Below are positions 8,436 to 17,461 of a stretch of DNA of 64,000 nt, piece by piece. This stretch comes from Flavobacterium frigoritolerans (lineage in GTDB: Bacteria > Bacteroidota > Bacteroidia > Flavobacteriales > Flavobacteriaceae), in the NCBI RefSeq assembly GCF_025847275.1, contig NZ_JAOZEV010000018.1, forward strand, positions 39,268 to 103,267. The letters run 5' to 3'. The translations under genes and the position numbers were made by a program. Every line of letters begins with the position of its first letter. The first letter of the stretch is position 1. The notes under the pieces are model-generated. The model did not search any database, was not told the DNA's origin, and saw nothing but the letters and a program-made list of their open reading frames with translations.

Positions 8436-9593
8436 CTAAGCTTCTTTTAGAGCATTTTTCTTCTTGTAGTATAAGGCAATATAGGCTGCAATTGAGCAAA
8501 CTAAGCCTATAATAATCATGTTCCAAATAGGTTTTGTTGTTTGTGAAAAAGTCCCATTTTCGATTATTAATATTCTAAAAGCTTTTAAGAAATGTGTTAA
8601 TGGGATTACGTTTGCAATTGCTTGCACGGCTTGTGGCATTTGGCTTAAAGGCCAAGTAAATCCACTTAGAATAAAACTAGGAGTTGCAATAACCATTAGG
8701 ACTTCTGTAGCTTTTAATTGGTTAGGGATTAAAATACTTACCAGAATACCAATAAAAGAAACTGATAACACAAAAATTCCTGCTATGAATGTGAGCGGGA
8801 GCAGATTTTCATAAAAAGGAAGTCTAAACCATAAAGTAAAGAGCCAGTATATGAACCAAATGCCAAAACTCATTAGCATATAAGGAATAATTTTTACAGC
8901 CAAGAGGTTTAAAATTGAAGGACATCTTTTAACTAAGTCTTTAAAAGTTCCGTTTTCAAATTCAGATGCAAAAGAAAGTGCTAGTCCTAGTAAAAGAACT
9001 TGTTGTAGGACAGTTGCTAAAACACCTGGCCAAAGAAAATACATGTAGTTGGTGCTTCGGTTGTATTTCTTTATAAAAGTTGTCTTAAAAGGTTCGTATT
9101 GAGACATAAGTAAGTTTTCTGGAACGCCTTGTTTTCTTAAAGTTTCAATTTGTACCCCAGCTTTTAATGTTCCAAGGCAAACTTGTATTGCTGTCGATGC
9201 GTAATTGGCAGTTAAGACATTAGAAGTATTTACGATGGTTGTGATTTCTGGGTACTTTTTTGTGAGAGTCATTTTTTCAAATCCCTTTGGTATGATAACA
9301 ACGCAGGTAGCTTCTTTTTGTATGGCAATCTGAGAAAGATTGTTTTGATCGTATAGAATTGAAGCAATATGTATTACCTCATTGTCTTCAAACATCTGAA
9401 TTGCTTTTGAGCTCATTTCAGTACGGTCTTGATCTACAACAATTATGGGTAAATCGGTCACTTTACCTTTACCATAAACATAGCCTAATAGAACGCCATA
9501 AAGTATTGGTGCACCAATAAAAAGCAATCGAAGCACTTTGTTTTTCCAGAATAATTTGAATTCCCGTTTAAGCAATGAAAAGAAATTTTGCAT
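8436..9593 (-). CDS. ABC-2 type transporter permease (YhhJ/YbhR-like)
   Basis: This 385-residue protein has one N-terminal helix (about 22-42), a large periplasmic domain (about 45-175) and five C-terminal helices. This is the ABC-2 drug-export permease layout. Features include the segment ILSGFTWPLSQMPQAVQAIANVIPLTHFLKAFR near the C-terminus, typical of the family. It is the last gene of a TolC-HlyD-permease operon and begins 2 bases after the HlyD stop. No ATP-binding gene or second permease follows; the operon ends at the terminator at 8383-8417. Confidence 0.92.
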   Translation of the reverse strand: MQNFFSLLKREFKLFWKNKVLRLLFIGAPILYGVLLGYVYGKGKVTDLPIIVVDQDRTEMSSKAIQMFEDNEVIHIASILYDQNNLSQIAIQKEATCVVIIPKGFEKMTLTKKYPEITTIVNTSNVLTANYASTAIQVCLGTLKAGVQIETLRKQGVPENLLMSQYEPFKTTFIKKYNRSTNYMYFLWPGVLATVLQQVLLLGLALSFASEFENGTFKDLVKRCPSILNLLAVKIIPYMLMSFGIWFIYWLFTLWFRLPFYENLLPLTFIAGIFVLSVSFIGILVSILIPNQLKATEVLMVIATPSFILSGFTWPLSQMPQAVQAIANVIPLTHFLKAFRILIIENGTFSQTTKPIWNMIIIGLVCSIAAYIALYYKKKNALKEA

Positions 9594-9595
9594 AG

Positions 9596-10549
9596 TTAAA
9601 GAGATAAAGTAACAGTTGTTTTTGTGATCAAATCTTTTGTTTCATTGCTATTGGAAGGTGTTATTTTTATTTCGAATAAACTTTCCTGCATTTCATAATC
9701 TGGGTATGCGGTTGCAATATTTCCATAGGCTCCCAGTTGTTTTATTGTGCTGATGTTTCCTTTTATGTCTATTTTTTTATAAGGAACATGTACAGTTACT
9801 TCTTGCCCTTTTTTAAATTTATCCAATTGATTCTCTGGTATTGTAAAGCGGAAGTAAGTGCTATTGGCAATATAGCCATTAAATAAGGTATAACCAGGTA
9901 ATGCCAGTTCGCCAATAGTTAATGTTATGGTTTCTATGCTCATGTCTTGCGGAGCTACAATATAACGTTCTTTATCGGCAGTTTCTACTTCCTGCAAAGC
10001 TCCAAGCGCTCTGTCTTGTTGTCCTAAGGCCATTGTTTGTTGCTCAATACGAGCTCCTTTTTTTGCGTCGTCTAGTTCGGCAATAACTGCATTATATTGG
10101 GCTTGTGCTCCTTGGTATTTAGCAAAAGTTTCGTCATAAGTTTGTTGTGATATTAAAGAGTCTTTGAGCATATTTGTTAATCGTTTAATCGATTTTTGAG
10201 CAAATTCATACTGTTCCTTTAATCCCATTTTTTTTGCTTCCAGTTGTTTAATCTGGTTTTCAGTTGCTCCTTTTACAGCCATTTTGTATTGGGCTTTCGC
10301 AGATATAACCGCTCCTTCAGCCTGATTTTTTTTAGCGTCTACTTCTGGAATATCAAGAATTGCAAGAGTATCTCCTTTTTGGACTATATCTCCTTCTTTG
10401 ACAAATATTTTTAAGATTTTTCCAGGAATTTTGCTAACAACAGCAATTTGTTCTTTTTCTATTTTTCCCTGAATCAAATTTTCTTTTTTTTCTTTTTCAC
10501 AACTTGTAAAGACGAAAATTAAATTGATTATAATAATTGCTTTTTTCAT
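9596..10549 (-). CDS. HlyD-type membrane fusion lipoprotein
   Basis: This 317-residue periplasmic adaptor has a lipobox ending in C17 (LIFVFTSC). The biotinyl-lipoyl half motifs flank a long coiled coil (about 78-180, for example the QLEAKKMGLKEQYEF stretch). A beta-barrel domain with IPENQLDKFKKGQEVTVHVPY follows. It links the inner-membrane permease to the TolC channel. It sits 12 bases from the TolC gene and 2 bases from the permease gene. The lipid anchor instead of a membrane helix is common in this group. Confidence 0.93.
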   Translation of the reverse strand: MKKAIIIINLIFVFTSCEKEKKENLIQGKIEKEQIAVVSKIPGKILKIFVKEGDIVQKGDTLAILDIPEVDAKKNQAEGAVISAKAQYKMAVKGATENQIKQLEAKKMGLKEQYEFAQKSIKRLTNMLKDSLISQQTYDETFAKYQGAQAQYNAVIAELDDAKKGARIEQQTMALGQQDRALGALQEVETADKERYIVAPQDMSIETITLTIGELALPGYTLFNGYIANSTYFRFTIPENQLDKFKKGQEVTVHVPYKKIDIKGNISTIKQLGAYGNIATAYPDYEMQESLFEIKITPSNSNETKDLITKTTVTLSL

Positions 10550-10561
10550 AAAATAGAACTT

Positions 10562-11944
10562 TTATTTAGATAGTTTTTTTGATAAATCGCCAGTAGCAAT
10601 TATTGTTTCAATAGCTGATAATCGTTGTTCGATTAACGTAGTTGTTTTGTTTACAGATGCTTTATAAGAATCATTTTCGGCTTCAAGACGTTCCGATATA
10701 TTGATAAGCCCTTCTTTGTATTGTTTTATTGCAAGATTCAAATTATTACCTGCTACTTTTTCTTGTTGTTGAGTAATGTCAATTTTTTGAGTCAGAACGC
10801 TATAGTCAACTAAGTTTTTTTCAAGTAACAATTCTAGCTTTTCTTTAGTATCGTCAATTTGGTTTTGCATCTGTTCGATATTGATTTTGGCTTCATGTAC
10901 CTTATGTTTTCTTTCAAAACCTGAAAAAACTTCCCATTTCATTGCTGCGCCTACAACCCAGTTATTACTTATAGTTGCCTCGTTTAATCCTAAATATAAT
11001 GCTTGATTTATTCCGGTAACTATAGGTGTTGTAGCATTAGCATTAAATAAACTTGAATAAGAAACTCCACCAAATGCTCCTAAAGTTGGTAAATAGGTGC
11101 CTTTTTCTTTTTTTAGCAAATATTCATAAGCAGTTTTAAAAGATTCCAAAGCTTTTATTTCTTGTTTATTTTGAGTGCTTAATTTTTCATTTGTAATTAA
11201 ATATGGAACTAAGTCGTACTGCACATTTTCTATTTCGGCAATAGAGTATCCTGTTAAGTACTGAATTTTTTTATAAACTAATTTTCGTTTTCCATCCAGT
11301 TCAATTTTTTTAGAGGCTAATTCAAGAGAAGCTAGCTTAATTTTATCTCTATCATAAGGAATTGCAAGGCCTTGTTCTATTGCTTTTGTAACACGTTTAG
11401 TTTCGGTATCTAATCGCTTTTCACTTTCTTTTATTAATCTATCTATTTCTTTTAATAGTTCTAATTGATCAAATGTGTTAATGACGTCTTTTATGATTCC
11501 ATCTTTCTCGGATTCTTTTAAAAACACAGTTCCTTTGGCTTTTTCGTGTATTGCTTTGGCCCCGTTTGGAATTTGCATACCGCTAAATAAGACTGTTTTA
11601 GCTATTACACTTCCATTAAAAATATTCCCATAATTTTTAAAGGCTGTTTTACCATCAAATAAAGGATAATTTACAATAGGAATAGTAGCAGTAGGCAGAT
11701 CTACTGTTAGTTTATTGTCAAAATACGTGTATAATGCACTTGCTTCGACAGTAGGAATGTATTTATTCCAAACTCCTTTCTCTTGAAGATTTAATTTCTC
11801 AATATCGAGATCTTTGTTTTTTAAAGAAGTACTTTTTTCTAAAGCTTTATTAATGGCTCCTTCCAAAGTTGGAGAGACTTCAATTTGAGCATATCCATAA
11901 GTTAATGAAAGAAAGAAAAAGAAAATAGGTGAAAGTTTTCTCAT
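10562..11944 (-). CDS. TolC family outer membrane channel
   Basis: This 460-residue protein has an N-terminal signal peptide (cleavage near residue 19, after LTYGYA). Two long alpha-helical repeats follow, with the TolC-family pattern of helical hairpins and short strands (for example EASALYTYFDNKLTV and WEVFSGFERKHKVHEAKINIEQMQNQI). It forms the outer-membrane exit duct. It is the first gene of the three-gene export operon; a TAACTTTG -7 element lies about 95 bases upstream on the minus strand. The exported compound is unknown. Confidence 0.93.
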   Translation of the reverse strand: MRKLSPIFFFFLSLTYGYAQIEVSPTLEGAINKALEKSTSLKNKDLDIEKLNLQEKGVWNKYIPTVEASALYTYFDNKLTVDLPTATIPIVNYPLFDGKTAFKNYGNIFNGSVIAKTVLFSGMQIPNGAKAIHEKAKGTVFLKESEKDGIIKDVINTFDQLELLKEIDRLIKESEKRLDTETKRVTKAIEQGLAIPYDRDKIKLASLELASKKIELDGKRKLVYKKIQYLTGYSIAEIENVQYDLVPYLITNEKLSTQNKQEIKALESFKTAYEYLLKKEKGTYLPTLGAFGGVSYSSLFNANATTPIVTGINQALYLGLNEATISNNWVVGAAMKWEVFSGFERKHKVHEAKINIEQMQNQIDDTKEKLELLLEKNLVDYSVLTQKIDITQQQEKVAGNNLNLAIKQYKEGLINISERLEAENDSYKASVNKTTTLIEQRLSAIETIIATGDLSKKLSK

Positions 11945-12037
11945 TGTGTTTTTTTTGTTTCTATATATATGATAAATCCAAACAGATTTTGTAAGATACT
12001 ACAAGTGGAATGAGTGTATATAAAATACGGTTATATG

Positions 12038-12063
12038 CAAAGTTAAGAATATTAGTCTTACAA
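12038..12063 (-). promoter_or_regulatory. Probable promoter of the tolC-hlyD-permease operon
   Basis: On the minus strand TAACTTTG (plus 12038-12045) matches the -7 consensus. A TTG (plus 12061-12063) lies 15 bases upstream, shorter than the usual 17-21, so the -33 element is doubtful. Confidence 0.4.
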
Positions 12064-12211
12064 TCTTTGTTTATAATAAGTAAATTCGTGGTAGGATTTA
12101 AAAACTTACAGTGACTTTCATTGAGAAAACAGAAAGTTTTCCGATGATGTAGGACTTTATTTGTTTTTTTATACCTTAGTATGCATATTTATAAATTAAC
12201 TACTTATTAAC

Positions 12212-13429
12212 ATGAAAAAAAATGTATTATTTTTAGCTATTATGTTGACTAGTCTGTTTAGTCTGCCTATATTTTCTCAAACAAATGATGAACCAGTTGC
12301 TTTAGGTTTACCTGGGGATAATCTTAATTTATTTGCAGTATTAGATGTTTTTCAAAAATCAAAAACATTAGAAGATTTCGAAAGAGCATTAAATGATCCG
12401 GATAGTAAGGTTAATAATTTAGACTTAAATAATGATGGAGAAATCGATTATATTGAGGTAGAAGGTCATAAGGAGGGTAATACTCATGTGATTGTGCTTC
12501 AGGTTGCTGTAAATAGCAAAGAAACGCAAGATGTTGCTGTTATTGAGGTTACTAAAGATAAAAAGAACAAGGTACATGTTCAGGCTATTGGAGATGAAGA
12601 TTTATATGGTAAAAATTATGTTGTAGAGCCTTCGGATATTGTTTCAGGAACACCTAATCCAGGATACAAAGGAGATGCTACTGTAATCGTAAATAATAAT
12701 ACAACCAATAATTACAATACAACAACTAGTCCAAGTTATGTGAGTGCTAGTGTAAGTGCATGGCCAGTGGTTTTATTTTTATTTTCTCCTGTATATGTAG
12801 TATATAGATCGCCTTGGCATTGGGGGTATTATCCTCCGTACTGGCGTCCTTGGCGTCCAGTTTATTATCATGATTATTGGGGATATCATGGACATTATTA
12901 CAGAAGTCCTTATTATCGAAGAACTGCTGTTATAAGACATCCTAGGTATTATAATAACTATGTTAGCAGAAGAAATACATCGGTAGTTGTTAGAAATAAT
13001 AGAACCAACGGACGATATAATTCTACCTACAATGGAAGAGATTATAAAAGGCCAGCGCCAGTTACTTCTACAAGGCCATCTAGACCGGGTAATACGACTA
13101 GGCCAGTAACACGCCCTACAACTCCATCGACCAGACCGGGTAATACAACTAGACCAGTAACGCGTCCGACTAATCCATCGACCAGACCAGGAACAGGAAC
13201 GACAAGACCAACTACGCGTCCGGTTACTCCAACTAACCCGTCAACGCGACCAGTTGTAAGGCCAACACAGCCAGTAACAAGGCCGACTACACGTCCAGTT
13301 ACTCCAACTAATCCATCTACGCGACCTGCTGTAAGGCCTGTGCAGCCAGTAACGCGTCCAGCAGTTAGACCTGTAACACCAAGACCAGCAACGCAAAGAC
13401 CTGTAGATGGGGGTTCTAATAGAAGATAA
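12212..13429 (+). CDS. Secreted protein with aromatic core and Thr-Arg-Pro repeat tail
   Basis: This 405-residue protein of unknown function has three parts. The first is a signal peptide (residues 1-23) followed by an acidic domain to about 160 containing DLNNDGEIDYIEVEG, an EF-hand-like calcium loop. The second is a segment at about 180-240 extremely rich in W, Y, H and P (PPYWRPWRPVYYHDYWGYHG). The third is a basic tail (about 285-400) built of repeats such as TRPVTRPTTPSTRPG. The tail is probably unstructured and surface- or polysaccharide-contacting. Similar N-terminal domains occur in hypothetical proteins of Bacteroidota. The next gene (porin) starts 69 bases downstream in the same direction. 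Confidence 0.8.
   Translation: MKKNVLFLAIMLTSLFSLPIFSQTNDEPVALGLPGDNLNLFAVLDVFQKSKTLEDFERALNDPDSKVNNLDLNNDGEIDYIEVEGHKEGNTHVIVLQVAVNSKETQDVAVIEVTKDKKNKVHVQAIGDEDLYGKNYVVEPSDIVSGTPNPGYKGDATVIVNNNTTNNYNTTTSPSYVSASVSAWPVVLFLFSPVYVVYRSPWHWGYYPPYWRPWRPVYYHDYWGYHGHYYRSPYYRRTAVIRHPRYYNNYVSRRNTSVVVRNNRTNGRYNSTYNGRDYKRPAPVTSTRPSRPGNTTRPVTRPTTPSTRPGNTTRPVTRPTNPSTRPGTGTTRPTTRPVTPTNPSTRPVVRPTQPVTRPTTRPVTPTNPSTRPAVRPVQPVTRPAVRPVTPRPATQRPVDGGSNRR
13066..13401 (+). repeat. Coding tandem repeats (Thr-Arg-Pro rich)
   Basis: The DNA repeats units built on ACTAGACCAGTAACGCGTCC-like blocks, with synonymous drift between units. They encode TRPVTRP, NPSTRPG and similar steps. The region is GC-richer than its surroundings, which follows from the proline and arginine codons. 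Confidence 0.75.
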
Positions 13430-13498
13430 GGGTACAGACTGAAAATCAGATTTTGCATATTGACTAATTACTAGTCTAAATTTTTATTTAATATACTT

Positions 13499-14650
13499 AT
13501 GAGGAAACTTCCGCTAATCAAAATTGTATTCGCTATCTTAATGGTGCCTTGTTTTATGAATGCCCAAGTTGATGTGAATCAGGCTACCACAAATTCTGAT
13601 GAAGGAGTGAAATATCCACAATTTCAGTTTAAAGGACTTTTTCAGGCTCGTTTTTTAGGAGCGCTTTCGGATAATGTAGATGTTCTTGGAGTTCATAATT
13701 CAACTGGAGAGGCTACTAAAACTTCATTTGATGTTAAGAGAATGCGCGTTGGGCTAAATACAAAATTGAGCGAACAAACTGAAGTAGTGATTCTAGTAAA
13801 TTTAGCTGATTTTAAATCAGATCCTAAAAATAAGGTTCTTGAAAATGCTTATGCAAAATATACTTTTAGTAAATACTTTGCAGTAACAGGAGGTCAGTTC
13901 CGACCAGCTTTTGGTATAGAAGAACTTGTTCCTGTGGATGTCATTAAGTCTTTTGATTTCTCAAATCAGTATTATGAATTTGGGAAAAATGGATGGACGA
14001 GCTTCCAAATCGGAGCTTCCGCAACAGGTTCTTTTGACGTGGGCATTGTTCCTATAAGTTATGCTGTTTCTATTTTAAATGGAACGGGAAGGAATCAGGA
14101 AAAAGATAAAGATAGCGGAAAACAATATTCTACAAGATGGGTTTTTGGGTTGTCTAAACTGCATAAAATTAATTTAGGATTAAATGGTGGAACTGGAAAA
14201 GTATTTGATCAGGATGTTTTTGCCTTAGGTGCTGATATTACGAGTGATTTTAAACTTACGGATAGATTTACTTTTGATTTGCAGCTTGAGTATAAACAAG
14301 GAACGAATCATAATTTATATTTTTCATTACCAGTAGATGGTAGGACTTTGCATGTTAATGATTATCAGATGCGTGGATATTATGTTATGCCAAATTTGCG
14401 ATACCGTATAGATTATAAAAAATTGACCTCTTTGGAGTTTTCATGTCGCTATGAGTCTTTTGATACCAATTTTAAATTAAATTCAAATGTTCGCAAAACA
14501 TATACGCCAATGTTGAGTCTTGAATTTGGAAAGGCTTATACTGGTAGAATTGAATTAGGATTTGAAATTGATAGGTACGATAAGAATATTCCTAACACAA
14601 ATATGTATAATGATAATTTATTTATCGTTCAATTTCAAACTAGACTTTAA
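13499..14650 (+). CDS. Phosphate-selective porin O/P family outer membrane protein
   Basis: This 383-residue protein has a signal peptide cleaved after MNAQ (residue 22). A run of amphipathic beta strands follows, matching the OprO/OprP porin family; for example FQFKGLFQARFLGAL near 42-56, then AKYTFSKYFAVTGGQFRPAFGIEE. It is a 16-strand-type barrel for anion passage. It ends 15 bases before a DASS-type anion symporter, so this pair probably moves an organic or inorganic anion across both membranes. The preference for phosphate is a family name only. Confidence 0.88.
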   Translation: MRKLPLIKIVFAILMVPCFMNAQVDVNQATTNSDEGVKYPQFQFKGLFQARFLGALSDNVDVLGVHNSTGEATKTSFDVKRMRVGLNTKLSEQTEVVILVNLADFKSDPKNKVLENAYAKYTFSKYFAVTGGQFRPAFGIEELVPVDVIKSFDFSNQYYEFGKNGWTSFQIGASATGSFDVGIVPISYAVSILNGTGRNQEKDKDSGKQYSTRWVFGLSKLHKINLGLNGGTGKVFDQDVFALGADITSDFKLTDRFTFDLQLEYKQGTNHNLYFSLPVDGRTLHVNDYQMRGYYVMPNLRYRIDYKKLTSLEFSCRYESFDTNFKLNSNVRKTYTPMLSLEFGKAYTGRIELGFEIDRYDKNIPNTNMYNDNLFIVQFQTRL

Positions 14651-14665
14651 TATAATTTCCATATC

Positions 14666-16096
14666 ATGAAAGAAGTAAAAATTCCTCAAACATTAATAAC
14701 ACTTGCAATTGGTATTGGGCTTTGGATTATTCCAGCTCCTGAAGGTGTTAAAGAAGTAGCTTGGCATTTGTTTGCTATTTTTGTGGCGACTATTCTCGGA
14801 ATTATTTTAAAGGCTGCTCCTATGGGGACTATGTGTATGATTGCAATAGCTGTAACTGCATTCTCGCAGGTATTGGCTCCCGGTGATGCTGGGAAATCAA
14901 TAACATTAGCATTAAGAGGGTTTGGAGATAAAGTGATATGGCTAATAGGAATTTCATTTTTTATAGCACGTGGATTTATTAAGACTGGACTTGGAAATAG
15001 AATCGCTTTTATTTTTATAAGAATATTTGGGAAAAGTTCATTAGGGCTTGCTTATGGATTAGGGCTTGCTGATTTATGTCTTGCTCCTGCGGTTCCTAGT
15101 AATACAGCAAGGGGAGGCGGGATTATTTATCCCATTATGAAATCGATGGCAATAAGTTTTGGATCAGAGCCAGATAAACCAGAAACGCATAGAAAGTTAG
15201 GTTCGTTTTTAACATTGAATAGCTATAATATGAATCTTATTGCATCTTCGATGTTTTTAACAGGAACTGCAAGTAATCCGATGTGTCAAAAGTTTGCTTT
15301 AAATTTAGGTATTAAAATAACTTGGATGTCTTGGGCGCTTGCTGCAATTGTGCCGGGGCTAGTGGCTTTCTTTGTTATTCCTTTAGTTTTATATAAAATT
15401 TATCCGCCAGAATTAAAATCAACAAAAGACGCCCCAGGAATTGCCAAGCAAAAGCTAAAAGAAATGGGGCCGATTTCTAGAAACGAATGGTTGATGTTAT
15501 TGACGTTTTTTATCTTGTTGTTTCTTTGGATGACAGGTGATTTATTCTCTATTGATGCTACAACAACTGCTTTTATTGGTTTGGTAATTTTGTTATTAAC
15601 TTCAGTTTTAACTTGGGATGATGTAAAATCCGAAAAGGGAGCTTGGGATACTATTGTATGGTTTTCGGTTTTGGTAATGATGGCGAGTTCACTCAATGAA
15701 TTAGGTTTCATTGGGTGGTTCAGTGATTTGGTAAAAGAGCAGATAGGAGGATTAAGCTGGCAAATGGCTTTTCCTATTATAATTCTTGTGTACTTTTTTA
15801 GTCATTATCTTTTTGCGAGTGCAACAGCTCATGTAGCGGCAATGTATGCCGCATTGTTAGGGGTTGGAGTTTCTTTGGGTGTTCCAGGGTTGCTATTGGC
15901 TTTTATGCTTGGATTTGTAGGTTCGCTTTATGGTACGCTAACGCATTACGGACATGGACCAGCTCCTGTATTTTTTGGTAGTGGTTATGTCGATTTAAAA
16001 AGTTGGTGGGTAAAAGGTCTTGTAACAGGCCTTGTCCTATTACTCATATATATGGTGATAGGAGGGTTATGGATGAATATAATCGGGTACTATTAA
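14666..16096 (+). CDS. DASS family anion symporter (dicarboxylate type)
   Basis: This 476-residue inner-membrane carrier has about 12 hydrophobic segments. The two Ser-Asn-Thr-type substrate/sodium motifs are visible: PSNTARGG (SNT at 145-147) and GTASNPM near residue 211. The YflS/SODiT (2-oxoglutarate/malate translocator) branch of DASS fits best. It follows the porin gene by 15 bases, and the pair is probably one operon. Its stop codon overlaps that of the convergent GNAT-like gene by 4 bases. Whether it imports or exchanges dicarboxylates is not decided by sequence. Confidence 0.9.
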   Translation: MKEVKIPQTLITLAIGIGLWIIPAPEGVKEVAWHLFAIFVATILGIILKAAPMGTMCMIAIAVTAFSQVLAPGDAGKSITLALRGFGDKVIWLIGISFFIARGFIKTGLGNRIAFIFIRIFGKSSLGLAYGLGLADLCLAPAVPSNTARGGGIIYPIMKSMAISFGSEPDKPETHRKLGSFLTLNSYNMNLIASSMFLTGTASNPMCQKFALNLGIKITWMSWALAAIVPGLVAFFVIPLVLYKIYPPELKSTKDAPGIAKQKLKEMGPISRNEWLMLLTFFILLFLWMTGDLFSIDATTTAFIGLVILLLTSVLTWDDVKSEKGAWDTIVWFSVLVMMASSLNELGFIGWFSDLVKEQIGGLSWQMAFPIIILVYFFSHYLFASATAHVAAMYAALLGVGVSLGVPGLLLAFMLGFVGSLYGTLTHYGHGPAPVFFGSGYVDLKSWWVKGLVTGLVLLLIYMVIGGLWMNIIGYY

Positions 16097-16395
16097 ATTC
16101 GGATACCAGGTGGAAGTAGCTCTTTATAAACTGGGTTTTTCTTAAAAAAAGCTGCAATTTTAGGATGAATAGGAACTACTTTTAATTTTCGTTCAATCGA
16201 AATTTCCATTATGCTTTTAAGGATGTTGTAAAAAAGTTCTTGATCGTCAAAAGATTCTGGAGTGTTGACTTTTGTTAGAAATATCTTTTTTTCTTGAAAA
16301 GAGTATTCGATTGTTAGTAATCCTGTAGGTGTTGAGATTTCAAATTGTCTTGCAAAGGCATTGTCTTTGATTTCCATTGCTGAAATGGGTTCCAT
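16093..16395 (-). CDS. Short GNAT-like protein (COG2388/YjdJ family), divergent
   Basis: This 100-residue protein matches the short N-acetyltransferase family by its beginning (FEISTPTGLLTIEYSFQEKKIFLTKVNTP) and its end (RKLKVVPIHPKIAAFFKKNP then YKELL). The family usually has an acetyl-CoA pyrophosphate loop of the form RGKGIG between these blocks. Here the same place reads ESFDDQELFYNILKSIM, with no glycine-rich loop. Acetyl transfer is therefore doubtful; it may bind a different ligand or be a regulator. It has its own promoter at 16504-16534. The fold call is good, activity uncertain. Confidence 0.75.
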   Translation of the reverse strand: MEPISAMEIKDNAFARQFEISTPTGLLTIEYSFQEKKIFLTKVNTPESFDDQELFYNILKSIMEISIERKLKVVPIHPKIAAFFKKNPVYKELLPPGIRI

Positions 16396-16503
16396 ATTAT
16401 TTGTTTTTTATGTGGTATTTAAAAAAAATAGAAGAAATGAACCTTGTGAAAAGTTCGAGAGGACTTCTTATAATATATTGTCAGAAACAAATTGTTTCTA
16501 CTA

Positions 16504-16534
16504 CAAAGATAATCATTTGATATTCAATAACAAA
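16504..16534 (-). promoter_or_regulatory. Promoter of the GNAT-like gene
   Basis: On the minus strand TTTG (plus 16531-16534), 19 bases, then TATCTTTG (plus 16504-16511). The leader is about 100 bases. The 310-base gap from 16396 to 16705 holds this promoter and nothing else I recognise. Confidence 0.65.
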
Positions 16535-16705
16535 AGTTTTTAGGAATGAGAAATATTTTACATTTTTAAAACTGTTGTGAACACGCGGGTTTACTATGAT
16601 TTTAAGTGATAATATTATTATAAAAACAGAGCTGGACTCGTTAAAAAACGATAATTTTATATCAATAATAGTTTTTTTGTTGTTATTAATATTTGAAATG
16701 TGATT

Positions 16706-17362
16706 ATGAGTAAAGTTCCTGTTTATTTTATGCCTGGTCTTGCGGCAAGTACAACTATTTTCGAGAGGATTGCATTGCCTGAAGATGTTTTTGAAATGCA
16801 TTTGTTAGAATGGGAAATACCGCTTGATGGTGAATCTTTGCCAGATTATGCTAAAAGAATTACTCAAAATATAAAACATCAAAATCCAGTTTTAATAGGA
16901 GTGTCCTTTGGAGGTATTCTGGTTCAGGAAATGGCAAAGCATATAGCAGCTAGAAAAGTAATTATTATTTCGAGTGTGAAGTGCAATGCTGAGTTCCCTA
17001 GAAGAATGAAAATTGCCAAAACGACTAAGGCTTATAAATTAATCCCAATGAGATTGATTTTAAATGTAGAAAGTTTGGCTAAGTTTTCTTTTGGGGAAAA
17101 GATAAATAAACGATTGAAGCTTTATGAAAAGTTTTTGTCTGTGCGAGATATTCGTTATCTGGATTGGGCAGTTGAACAAGTAATTCTTTGGGATAGAACT
17201 AAAATTGATGAAAATGTAATTCATATTCATGGAGATCAAGATGAGGTTTTCCCTATAAAGTATATTGCCAATTGTAAAGTGGTGAAGGGGGGAACTCATA
17301 TTATGATTTTGAATAAGTTTAAATGGCTAAATGAAAACTTACCTAAAATTATTTTAGAGTAG
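16706..17362 (+). CDS. Alpha/beta hydrolase
   Basis: This 218-residue cytosolic protein starts MSKVPVYFMPGLAAST. I chose the ATG at 16706 over an in-frame GTG two codons earlier. The oxyanion segment FMPGLAAS is at 8-15, the nucleophile elbow GVSFGG at 65-70 (Ser67), the acid region HGDQDEVFP near 175-183 and the histidine in GGTHIMI near the end. This completes a Ser-Asp-His triad. It is shorter than most members, with a reduced cap. Substrate is unknown; neighbours give no hint. A terminator follows at 17411-17440. Confidence 0.85.
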   Translation: MSKVPVYFMPGLAASTTIFERIALPEDVFEMHLLEWEIPLDGESLPDYAKRITQNIKHQNPVLIGVSFGGILVQEMAKHIAARKVIIISSVKCNAEFPRRMKIAKTTKAYKLIPMRLILNVESLAKFSFGEKINKRLKLYEKFLSVRDIRYLDWAVEQVILWDRTKIDENVIHIHGDQDEVFPIKYIANCKVVKGGTHIMILNKFKWLNENLPKIILE

Positions 17363-17410
17363 ATTCTTTGGTTGTAATTAAGTTTCTCTCTTGGTTAATT
17401 TTGGTCATAA

Positions 17411-17440
17411 AAAAACCATCCGTTTTGCGGATGGTTTTTT
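17411..17440. terminator. Bidirectional terminator
   Basis: AAACCATCCG (17411-17420) pairs with CGGATGGTTT (17426-17435), with T runs on both strands. It lies between convergent genes. Confidence 0.88.
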
Positions 17441-17461
17441 TTATAAGAGGTAATGTGAAAA

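Noticed and set aside
13042..13458. A 138-codon minus-strand frame rich in Gly, Val and Leu
   Set aside because: It is the antisense reading of the Thr-Arg-Pro repeat tail. Its low complexity (GLVVLPGLVDG-like) comes from the repeats and there is no promoter or plausible start.
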